Positions 36,466 through 46,728 of a stretch of 64,000 nucleotides of DNA are shown piece by piece (the first letter of the stretch is position 1; each line of letters opens with the position of its first letter). Position numbers and translations under genes: made by a program. Source of the DNA: Antedon bifida (taxonomy: Eukaryota; Echinodermata; Crinoidea; Comatulida; Antedonidae); assembly GCA_963402885.1 (NCBI GenBank), contig OY727100.1, positions 19,935,665 to 19,999,664 on the forward strand, given 5' to 3'. The notes beneath the pieces are model-generated. The model searched no databases. It saw only the letters and a list, made by a program, of their open reading frames with translations, and was not told where the DNA came from.

Positions 36466-37689
36466 GTGGAATAGAGTTAAAGGTATGCGACCACTGTGTT
36501 TGGGGTTCACAGAATTATACGTCCCCCTTTCCACCACACATCATGAGGCGACAACATCAATGCATCTGGTGATGTGCTGGAAACGACCCCAAAAGGCTGT
36601 GGCAGGGCCTTAGTGCTGAGGCAGGGAGAGCACATTTAACATCTTTTTTTTTATTTAATTTTTTTTTTCAACCTGTATTCGATCTCTTAAATTTAATGTT
36701 TGTCGCCCTCAATTTTAAAGAAATTTAAATTACTTTCATCGCAGGTGTACGAAACGGTTTGGTATGCCGTGCGTTGTTATGCAAAGGTTGTGCAGGTGTA
36801 GTGGGAAAGACGGTAGTGTTAATCATTCGCGCTGAACACGCCACACTATTAAATTGTGATTTTGTTGAAGTTTAACATTATCATAATTATCATAGGTGAT
36901 TATATATAGTAATACGTATAAGTATAAGTGCAATTCTGGGCTCTATTTTCATTATTAGCTCTGCCCCAACGATGGGCTAGTACTGGAGACTTAATATTTA
37001 ATTTCACACTTCAATGAATAGGTGCACTTTCAGGGGACAAGCTGTATTGTCCTGGTGTGAGTCTTATACAGTTTGGTTTAAAATCATAATTTAAAATCAC
37101 GTAAAGTTCAATTTTTTCGGGGGTGAACCTATGCAGCTCCATTTATCAAAATTGTCTTTGCTCAGTCCTAAGCATGGTGGAGTACTGAATATTCTTATAC
37201 ATGTTGTTTGAAAAAATAATAGATGTCATTTCCGGGGACCTTACAGCTCTATTTTAAACAGTTTGGTATGCCGTACGTTGTTATGCAAATGAGTTTGTGC
37301 AGGTGTATTATGGGGAAGATGGTATGTTAGTCATTCGCGGTCAACACGCCACAATGTTAAATTTTGATGTTGTTAATCTTTACATTAGAAGATTGTTCAA
37401 ATCATGTAAATAAAATATTTTCTAGGCGGGAACCTAGCAGCCCTTCTCTTTTAGTTTGCAAAATTAATCTCGAAAAGAACTCCCATGTGGAAAAGAAGCC
37501 CACCCAAGAGTACTGAAAATGAAGGAGCACATGGGCTTCTTTTCGAGTTTTTATGGCAGTGTATTTAATGGCAAATAATTCCATTAAACTTTGTTTCTGA
37601 TTTTAAAAAAGGTCCACTTGTTTAGGCCTGACATTTACAACCCTCAAAATATCTCTTTCAAAATCAAAGAAAAACAATATTTATTTTCA

Positions 37690-38130
37690 ATAGTAAACAT
37701 GACTGTAGTAGTACATGACTGAACAGCTGATAATAGTCTATTTATACGTGTGTTACGTAATTCATCATTACGTCATAAATATCCTATTAACTTTGTTAAA
37801 ACCAAAATGACCGGTAGCTCAGTCGCCTGAGCGTCGTGTTGACAACACGTATGTCGTGGGTTCGATTCCCACGCTGGTCGGTGGAATAGAGAATAGTTTG
37901 CAAAATTAATCTCGAAAAGAACTCCCATGTGGAAAAGAAGCCCACCCAAGAGTACTGAAAATGAAGGAGCACATGGGCTTCTTTTCGAGTTTTTATGGCA
38001 GTGTATTTAATGGCAAATAATTCCATTAAACTTTGTTTCTGATTTTAAAAAAGGTCCACTTGTTTAGGCCTGACATTTACAACCCTCAAAATATCTCTTT
38101 CAAAATCAAAGAAAAACAATATTTATTTTC
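37690..38130 (+). repeat. Truncated array unit with tRNA-like head copy 6
   Basis: The head at 37809-37880 is intact. The A-run and minus-strand head before it are replaced by a short novel sequence (TAGTAAACATGACTG near 37691). After the head, the unit jumps at about 37892 straight to the hairpin region, losing most of the body and both sub-repeats. Confidence 0.85.
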
Positions 38131-38329
38131 AATTCCAAAAAAAAAAAAAAAAAAATATCCTTAGAGGTTTGAACCCAATCTACTAGAGATGAGAGCACCC
38201 AAACCTGAGCATTACCCGTTACGCCACAGTAGTACATGACTGAACAGCTGATAATAGTCTATTTATACGTGTGTTACGTAATTCATCATTACGTCATAAA
38301 TATCCTATTAACTTTGTTAAAACCAAAAT

Positions 38330-38401
38330 GACCGGTAGCTCAGTCGCCTGAGCGTCGTGTTGACAACACGTATGTCGTGGGTTCGATTCCCACGCTGGTC
38401 G
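38330..38401 (+). repeat. tRNA-Val(GAC)-like head, copy 7
   Basis: Same sequence as the copy at 30414. Its unit is the most diverged B type, with several private changes between 38590 and 39000. Confidence 0.7.
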
Positions 38402-39823
38402 GTGGAATAGAGTTAAAGGTATGCGACCACTGTGTTTGGGGTTCACAGAATTATACGTCCCCCTTTCCACCACACATCATGAGGCGACAACATCAATGCA
38501 TCTGGTGATGTGCTGGAAACGACCCCAAAAGGCTGTGGCAGGGCCTTAGTGCTGAGGCAGGGAGAGCACATTTAACATCTTTTTTTTTATTAATTTTTTT
38601 TTTTCAACCTGTATTCGATCTCGTAAATTTAATGTTTGTCGCCCTCAATTTTAAAGAAATTGAAATTATTTTCATCGCAGGTGTACGAAACGGTTTGGTA
38701 TGCCGTGCGTTGTTATGCAAAGGTTGTGCAGGTGTAGTGGGAAAGACGGTAGTGTTAGTCATTCGCGCCGAACACGCCACACTATTAAATTGTAATTTTG
38801 TTGAAGTTTAACATTATCATAATTATCATAGGTGATTATCTATAGTAATAAGTATAAGTATAAGTGCAATTCTGGGCTCTATTTTCATTATTAGCTCTGC
38901 CCCAACGATGTGCTAGTACTGGAGACTTAATATTTAATTTCATACTTCAATGAATAGGTGCACTTTCAGGGGACAAGCTGTATAGTCCTGGTGTGAGTCT
39001 TATACAGTTTGTTTTAAAATCATAATTTAAAATCACGTAAAGTTCAATTTTTTCGGGGGTGAACCTATGCAGCTCTATTTATCAAAATTGTCTTTGCTCA
39101 GTCCTAAGCATGGTGGAGTACTGAATATTCTTATACATGTTGTTTGAAAAAATAATAGATGTCATTTCCGGGGACCTTACAGCTCTATTTTAAACAGTTT
39201 GGTATGCCGTACGTTGTTATGCAAATGAGTTTGTGCAGGTGTATTATGGGGAAGATGGTATGTTAGTCATTCGCGGTCAACACGCCACAATGTTAAATTT
39301 TGATGTTGTTAATCTTTACATTAGAAGATTGTTCAAATCATGTAAATAAAATATTTTCTAGGCGGGAACCTAGCAGCCCTTCTCTTTTAGTTTGCAAAAT
39401 TAATCTCGAAAAGAACTCCCATGTGGAAAAGAAGCCCACCCAAGAGTACTGAAAATGAAGGAGCACATGGGCTTCTTTTCGAGGTTTTATGGCAGTGTAT
39501 TTAATGGAAAATAATTCCATTAAACTTTTTTTCTGATTTTAAAAAAGGTCCACTTGTTTAGGCCTGACATTTACAACCCTCAAAATATCTCTTTCAAAAT
39601 CAAAGAAAAACAATATTTATTTTCAATTCCAAAAAAAAAAAAAAAAAAATATCCTTAGAGGTTTGAACCCAATCTACTAGAGATGAGAGCACCCAAACCT
39701 GAGCATTACCCGTTACGCCACAGTAGTACATGACTGAACAGCTGATAATAGTCTATTTATACGTGTGTTACGTAATTCATCATTACGTCATAAATATCCT
39801 ATTAACTTTGTTAAAACCAAAAT

Positions 39824-39895
39824 GACCGGTAGCTCAGTCGCCTGAGCGTCGTGTTGACAACACGTATGTCGTGGGTTCGATTCCCACGCTGGTCG
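39824..39895 (+). repeat. tRNA-Val(GAC)-like head, copy 8
   Basis: Same sequence as the copy at 30414, in the last unit, which is interrupted after about 40300. Confidence 0.7.
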
Positions 39896-40299
39896 GTGGA
39901 ATAGAGTTAAAGGTATGCGACCACTGTGTTTGGGGTTCACAGAATTATACGTCCCCCTTTCCACCACACATCATGAGGCGACAACATCAATGCATCTGGT
40001 GATGTGCTGGAAACGACCCCAAAAGGCTGTGGCAGGGCCTTAGTGCTGAGGCAGGGAGAGCACATTTAACATCTTTTTTTTTATTTAATTTTTTTTTTCA
40101 ACCTGTATTCGATCTCGTAAATTTAATGTTTGTCGCCCTCAATTTTAAAGAAATTGAAATTATTTTCATCGCAGGTGTACGAAACGGTTTGGTATGCCGT
40201 GCGTTGTTATGCAAAGGTTGTGCAGGTGTAGTGGGAAAGACGGTAGTGTTAGTCATTCGCAGTCAAACACGCCACACTGTTAAATTTTGATTTTGTTCA

Positions 40300-40622
40300 T
40301 CAATGTTGCTACATTGGTAGCGAAATATCCGATTTATGCAAGATATTGTATTGTAATATGTTATGAATAAACTTTATGGTAGTTGGTGTGTATGGCCGCT
40401 ACCGTCCCAGAATAAACATGTTTTAAACAGATGGTCTCCGATGTTTTTTGTATGGGGTTAATGGAGAGTGAAATAACATAAAATATAGAACATTTGCAAA
40501 GATGCCGATTTCTAGACCAATTTCGAAGCATAGACTAATTTCGCCGCCGGGCTAGTCCTTAGGCAGTAAAGTCGAGTTTAAAGTAGAAAACCCCACCTAA
40601 AATTTGAAGTAGCATCTGGATA
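40300..40622. mobile_element. Insertion splitting the last array unit
   Basis: Array sequence stops at GATTTTGTT near 40299 and resumes at TTGAAATTTTAACATTATCA near 40623 at the matching unit position. The intervening ~323 bp is absent from other units. No terminal repeats were recognised, so the element type is unknown. Confidence 0.55.
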
Positions 40623-40689
40623 GTTGAAATTTTAACATTATCATAATTATTATAGGTGATATGATTGTATAGTTGTATAAGTAAAAATA

Positions 40690-41110
40690 TTAACATTCAG
40701 TGACTTATTTCTAGTTTATATCAGTGTGCTCCACTGGTGCCAAATTGTGTCCACTTGAACACAGTGTAGAACATACGAAAAGATATTGAAACTTAAGCGA
40801 CTTCAAATTAGGTCCACTTGAGCACAGTGTATTAACATACTAAAAGATATTAACATTAAGTAACTTTATTTCTATTTTATATCACTGTGCTCCACTGGCG
40901 CCAAATTGGGTCCACTTGAGCACAGTGTTTTAACATACGAAAAGATATTAAAATTTAGTGACTTTATTTCTATTTTATAACTGTGCTCCAATGGCGCCAA
41001 ATTGGGTCCACTTGAGCACAGTGTATTAACATACGAAGCGATATTAAAAGTAGTGACTTATTTCTATTTTATATCACTGTGCTACCCTGGTGCTAAATTT
41101 GGTCTACTTG
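40690..41110. repeat. ~100-bp minisatellite, right flank of the array
   Basis: Four to five imperfect copies of a unit containing CTGTGCTCCACTGGCGCCAA, TTGGGTCCACTTGAGCACAG and TAACATACGAAAAGATATT. One copy in reverse orientation lies on the other side of the array at 29825-29925. Confidence 0.85.
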
Positions 41111-43900
41111 AGCAGTTACCGTAGTACTATTTCTGAGAAGTAGAGAATGCTTCTCGGTGACTACTTCTTTTAGGCCGCCCTCTACTTTATGAAAACAAAA
41201 CAATCAAAATTTCATGCCGATCGCGAAGAAGAGATAGAGGGTACTTATTTTTTAGGAGCAGAAAATCAGTAGCTATACTGTTATTTTCTTGGTAAAAAGT
41301 GTATATTCCAGTCATTAAATATCTACGATTGTTAATATAGAGGTAAAGTAAAATTATAAGCTAGTTAGTGTCAGAAGAAATACAGAATTATTGTGCGTAC
41401 TTCCGTAGGCCGAGGCGTCTTTAACCTGCTCTTCCCATCGCCACATTTTGACCCGGTTATATAGGCTAGTAGACTAGGCCTATGCATCGGCCTAGGCCTA
41501 GCTATCTCTGCCTCCTACTGTAGTGTAGCTGTCCGTGATGGAATGATAATTCGTAGTCATAAAAGTAACTGAACCGCTGAGTGAGCGAATGCAGCAGCAT
41601 GCCAGAGCAATGGTCTGTCTGGAGTATAAAAATAGGGGAGAGAGAGAGCTCTATAAAGAAAAGCCTGTTTTAGTCTAGCCTAGTACGTAGTTCGCCGCCT
41701 TCCATATAGCAAAGCCTGTTTATCGCGTCATATATGCAGTCTGCCTCGCATGGTCGCTTTTACTAGGTCGTGTTCCGAGTCCCCTCGAATGCCTTTGATA
41801 TCGACAACTACTATTCATGCAGAGGAGATAAAGTGGCTGCAAGGATGATTATAATAATTATGCTAACTAAGACTACTCTGGCTGTAACCTAAAACCTAGG
41901 CCACGGTTTTATACATGTATACGGACGAACCCGAGAAATATGCCTAATGTATTTCGGCAATATCTTTGGGTGGCCATTGTCAGCAGCCCAACCAGATATT
42001 AATATTTTATTGTATTAAATACATATATTGCATAAACAGCAAGTATATTACTATCAATGGGAACCTGATAAAATTCGTTTTTAGCTATAATTATAATAAT
42101 ATTCTGCAGGAGCTTGGTGCATCATAAAGAAGAAAGACCAAACACTGATTGACAAATAAGCATTTAAAGCAGGGTTTTTTTTTCCTGGTGTGTGTTGTTG
42201 ATTTGTCCGTAATCATTGTGTTTTTCTGGGCATTTTCTACATTTCCGTACTATACGTCTGTAAAAATGGGCCAAATTTCTATAATAATTATGGATGTTCT
42301 ATTTTGCTTAGAGAAACTATTCACAATTAACTGAACATCGTATGAGAAAAATGTTTACAAAAACAGTGCGTTTTATTCTCTCTCTCATTTCGGAGCATTA
42401 TAACATTTGCGCTTCATGTACCATTTACTATACCGTATATCCTTCGGTATAATCCCACTCCACTCCTTACTTTATGTCAGATTTCAGGCATCCCTGGCTA
42501 TTCACAGTATTGACTTTTGTTCTGGATGTAGGGCTCTCTTTAGCCAGTTCAGATGAGTTTTTACAAGAAAATTACTTACCAATTATTTATTTCCTGCACC
42601 AGTGTTTTTCCGGGTATAGTCCCACCCCCAAAGTCAGCCCAATGTTGTGTTCTAGGGGAAGGATGGGGTTAGGTTTTACCAGAGGATATTGTGTGGTAAT
42701 TACTTAATTAATTTTATTTTCGCGCTGCAGCTTTAGCCAGCTATATCCCCAGAGAACTACTCATTCAGAAGCTATATCAAGCAGAAAGCTTATTATCTAC
42801 GGCTGACATTTTTTTTTTCTTTTTTTTAAATTAAAAAGTGTACAGTAAGTCAAGTATGCTAAACATACCGGTACTACCTTACACTACACTACAACATACC
42901 ATTAAAAAATGTATTTCTCAATATAAACATTTGACATTAATAGGTCACACGAAATTCCTTTCATTTAAAAGAGCAGAAAATCTGTATTTGTTTATTTTCA
43001 GTATGCAGGAGAATTGTATTATATTTGATTAACTTTACACTTACGTTAATTCTGTCTCATTTTTTTTAACTTTCATTTTATGTTACGCTACAATGACAAT
43101 GCAGACTTTAACTTTCCCTCTTTAGAGGACATCAACCGTCTTTATTTAGCACTGGAATGTGGAGCAGTGGAAGTTAAAGATCAAATTAGTTGCCAGGAAG
43201 TACTTTTAAGTTCACTTAAATTATGAAGCTCAGTAGGTTTAAACCCAGTCATATTCCAACCTTTGTATTAGTCTAGTTCACAAAATAATAGAACGTTGCT
43301 TTAATATCATTTATCAAATAAGTAAATTAAACTTTCAGTTTAAACAACTAATCTTGAAATTCAATTACTTTTTAGATCTATAATATTAGCATTATATATT
43401 AAACATTTGTATACATTGAATTACATTATTTACAATACACATAATTATCAGGTTTGTACAGTCGTAAAAAATAAAAGTATTATGTGTAATTAAATCATAA
43501 CAATTCTGAATTGTGTCCGACAGTTTACTAAATTTCAAACGGAAGTCCTCTGAAAAGTTCAACTTGTATTGAACATTACCATTTATGTTTCCAATAAATA
43601 TGTACCACACGACACCAGAAAATGCGAAAAAGAAATCAGTTCCTTTTTCCAATCAGCTCTCCCTGTTCCAATCAAGTATCCCTGGACAAAGCGAGACCCA
43701 CCCAAATCCGTAGTGCAAAAAAGTTAATGAAATCCGTAAGTTTTCGGCCTATTGGTGCTTAGAACTCGGGAGAACTTTTAACAAGATAAGCCATACAGCA
43801 TTAAAGTAATGTTTAGGAAGTTCAGTAAATAGACTGTTACATGCTGTGTCGATACCCCCTCTAGAGAATTAGAAATTAGCACCGTCATCAATCAAGTTCG
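41110..43900. other. Intergenic, no gene confirmed
   Basis: Contains a comparatively GC-rich patch at 41400-41830 and otherwise AT-rich DNA. The open frames at 42149, 42474 and 42838 lack splice context or family resemblance. Two similar GGTATA(A/G)TCCCAC blocks occur near 42446 and 42613. Confidence 0.4.
41625..41633 (+). promoter_or_regulatory. TATA-box candidate without an assigned gene
   Basis: TATAAAAAT sits in a comparatively GC-rich patch, followed by an AGAGAGAG tract. I found no convincing coding exon downstream before GABPA, so any transcript would be non-coding or a distant 5' exon. Confidence 0.25.
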
Positions 43901-44030
43901 TAGTAATTATAGAACGAGCGTGTTGTAGTGTAGATAACACTTTGGTCGTTAATGTTCGAGTTTTTCTGCTATTAGGCTCACATTCATTCCTACTTTGCTA
44001 GAGCTACTAGAACAATCCTAGACATCTTGG
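43900..44030 (+). promoter_or_regulatory. GABPA: Candidate non-coding first exon of GABPA
   Basis: The first coding exon starts at an acceptor (46677-46678) 50 nt before the ATG, so an upstream non-coding exon must exist. The segment ending CATCTTG before a GTGAGT donor at 44031 is one candidate, with CCAAT motifs upstream near 43651 and 43670. Position is inference. Confidence 0.25.
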
Positions 44031-45259
44031 TGAGTTTTCTTATGATATTATGTCAGCTTTTAAGTTAGTATTTAAGTTTAAATTTTCATATATTAATATA
44101 CAGTAGTAATGATTATACACCTACAGTAGAGGAAACAGACAATGTTTTTTTGTAAACAGTATGCTATTGTTTTGTTTGGTGTTATTATATTTACATTTTA
44201 AAACTATTGTAACAATCATAATTAATCATACTTTAAATACTGTTTGTACTGCCTTGTAAATTTACAAGGTCATTTTCAATTAAGATTGAAAAATGCAAAG
44301 ACATTTTTTTTGTCATAAAATAAAATGCATTAAGATTTTCTTTTTTTTTAAATCCAAATGGATACTTATTTCAAACCTTTCTTATTGGATACCATAATTT
44401 AATGGTACTACAGTATAGCATAAATACAGCGTATTGAACACATTACTCATTTTAATGTAGTTCATATTACTGTCACTGATTTGGCAAATTCAACTTATCG
44501 CAGGGAATTTTTGCCGCTACAGCTTAGCTTTGAACACATTTCATGTTCATTCTTCAACGTCGAAACAGACATTTTTTTTTGAAAACTCACTTTTGCTTCT
44601 TGTTCTTTTCTCTTAGCACTGAGACTTTTCTAATTAAAGAGAGCCTCAAGAACATTCAGATTTGTTATTGTATTATGTGTAGATGCCATTGCGATTTTAA
44701 ATTGTGCGCATTTTACCGAGCGAATTTAATTGATACCAAACGTAAAAAAATCATACAGTACTGGCACAGTTTTATATGTTCTAGACAACAATTTCACATA
44801 ATATTCCTAAAAGAACGTTTTGGCACAGTATACATACAATACTTGAGCTGAAATGAAAAAATGTCAAAACGCTACACTAACTGTACATAAAAAGAAACTA
44901 GAGATTTTTGTCATGTCAAACAATACATTTTGAGAATGCTTTAAAAAAACACATAATATGTCATAATTATGGTATTATCTGTACTTTATTTGTTTTGAAA
45001 ATAACATTCCCAATAACTGAAGTGCAATGACCTGTGCAAAAGCGAAACATATTTGGTATTTAAGCCTATTCCTTAGTATATTAATTGAAACGTAAAGATA
45101 TTCTAGACAAAGTGTCAGTTTGACTATCTGAGAGTTCAAGCGCTAATCAATTAATTAAATTTGACGGGTGGGGACCAGGGATTTCAGGATTGCATTTATC
45201 TTTCCCGTGAAATTGTCAGTTCAAATTAAATTTTTTCCAGGAGAAAATATAATTTATTT

Positions 45260-45415
45260 AAAAAATGTGTTTAGTTAAAACAACATATTTCTTGGAGTGA
45301 GGCCTAGCCTATTCCATAAAATTAATATTTTAAGAAAATGTATTTAGTTACAAAAACATATTTCTTGGAGTGAGGCCTAGCCTACCGTAATTCATAAAAT
45401 TCAACATTTAAATTC
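45260..45415. repeat. Two-copy ~80-bp tandem duplication
   Basis: ACATATTTCTTGGAGTGAGG followed by CCTAGCCTA occurs twice (about 45287 and 45357), embedded in longer similar flanks. Confidence 0.75.
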
Positions 45416-45823
45416 TCACTTCACTATAATTATAATTGTAATTGTCCCCTTAATAGTGGTGTCTGCCATGATTTTAAAAATGGATTGGTTTCTACTATAT
45501 CATGTAAATCTGAAAAATTGTTAGTTACTAATCTACCATGTAAACCCAATTATTATTAAATCATTCTGCTATTTTTGTACATTTTACCTTTTATACAGCA
45601 AAACATTTAAGTTTTCCTGTCTACTGTACTAGAAATGTCTTGTACTTCCTCTCAGCGAGGTAAATTTAGTTGATAATTTCCAACATGCAAGTCATACTAA
45701 TTGATACAATATACGGTAGGAAGGTTTAAGGCGATGAATGATTGTGTAAAAAACATTATTATCAGAAATGAAATGTTGATGATGTACTGTACTGTAGAGT
45801 GCCTTTCTGCATTCTCACTCCTG

Positions 45824-45955
45824 AGAATGATCAAATTGTATTGATCGAAACATCGAGAAACTCAATAGTTCTTTTCAGAACCAATACATATATGTTGTGT
45901 ATCGCATATTTATATCAACATATCGCCATGCAAACCTTCAAACAATGCATACTCT
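45824..45955 (+). mobile_element. Penelope-like terminal fragment, copy 2
   Basis: CTGAGAA, then a perfect 6-bp hairpin GATCAA/TTGATC (45829-45846), then GAAAC. The following ~100 bp matches the fragment at 29931-30057. Confidence 0.55.
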
Positions 45956-46083
45956 AGGGTGTCAAGAAAAGGTTGATCATTTTCATTGTAGTTGTGTTCT
46001 ATAGTATATTACTACTGTATCTACTATATCAACAACAATTGGATAATACAGTAATATAATGTACTACCAGTGCACACAATATC

Positions 46084-46266
46084 ATGGATACAGTAACTAA
46101 TGCAAAGTGGTTTTATTGGGTGGGTGCGACTCAAGCCTATGATCTGGAATTCATACCTCTTAAAAATACAGATCTTGCACTTAAGGATTTGGCTTCAAGC
46201 CTTGAGTCCAAGGAAGCAGCCGATACTGCCCCACAAGATGACGATTGTATATATAATATGAACTAA
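46084..46266 (+). other. 60-codon open frame, unknown origin
   Basis: Starts MDTVTNAKWFYWVGATQ and has a balanced amino-acid composition, but I do not recognise it. Its last codons overlap a 16-bp direct repeat that bounds the neighbouring insertion. It may be a fragment of a mobile-element protein or an exon remnant. It is not part of the GABPA model. Confidence 0.2.
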
Positions 46267-46640
46267 ATATTAACCACCATTTAAGCTGTTTTTTAGTTTC
46301 ATTCCAAAATTGTTTATATCTCTACCAAGCTACCTTCTTTGTTTTCTACTCTTATTCAGACTCCACCCTGCCTCCTTTTGTTGTATTTCTTTTATTCCTG
46401 TCCACCCAGGCAGCACTTGCCAGCTCTTATACTATGACGTTATCTAAATTCCTTCACTTGCACTGATGAAGGGCTAGTGTTGCCCGAAAGCTCTGCTAAC
46501 TTTTCTGGCTGTTTTACTTATCGTTTTGATTTAGCTTTTCGCTTTTTTTGTTTTGTATCTCCATTGAGATCCAGCCACTGATACCCACAGCATTTTCATT
46601 TTTTCAGTAATTTTCCTTTGGATTTATAATATGAACTAAA
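46252..46640 (+). mobile_element. Retroelement insertion with 16-bp target-site duplication
   Basis: TATAATATGAACTAAA is repeated exactly at 46252-46267 and 46625-46640, bracketing about 357 bp. Inside, 46463-46500 reads CTGATGA, a GGGC/GCCC hairpin and GAAA. This resembles a hammerhead-ribozyme core as found in Penelope-like elements. A coding region is absent. Confidence 0.6.
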
Positions 46641-46728
46641 CATATCTATCTATGTCTATTTCACTTACATCTTTTCAGATTCTAAAGTCTGCAGTACCTG
46701 TACATAAGAAAAGGCTAAAAGACAAAGA

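Larger units (their letters stand above)
30071..40690. repeat. Tandem array of a ~1,495-bp unit
   Basis: Plus-strand tRNA-like heads, identical by eye, start at 30414, 31909, 33404, 34899, 36394, 37809, 38330 and 39824. The first five are exactly 1,495 bp apart. Each full unit holds, in order: a hairpin region, an A18-20 run, a minus-strand tRNA-like head, a plus-strand tRNA-like head, a SINE-like body with T runs, and two copies of a ~120-bp sub-repeat. Type A (starting at 30414 and 33404) and type B (31909, 34899, 36394, 38330) differ at several fixed sites, for example CTTCAAATGAATAGG versus CTTCAATGAATAGG. The first unit lacks the hairpin. The unit at 37809 is internally deleted. The last unit is split by an insertion at about 40300-40622. 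No protein function is supported. Confidence 0.95.

Noticed and set aside
30071-40690. CRISPR-like array
   Set aside because: The repeat unit is 1.5 kb, there are no short regular repeats with unique spacers, and the genome is eukaryotic.
44543-44851. 102-codon plus-strand frame
   Set aside because: Composition is that of AT-rich random sequence (Phe, Ile, Cys rich), with no motif or splice context.
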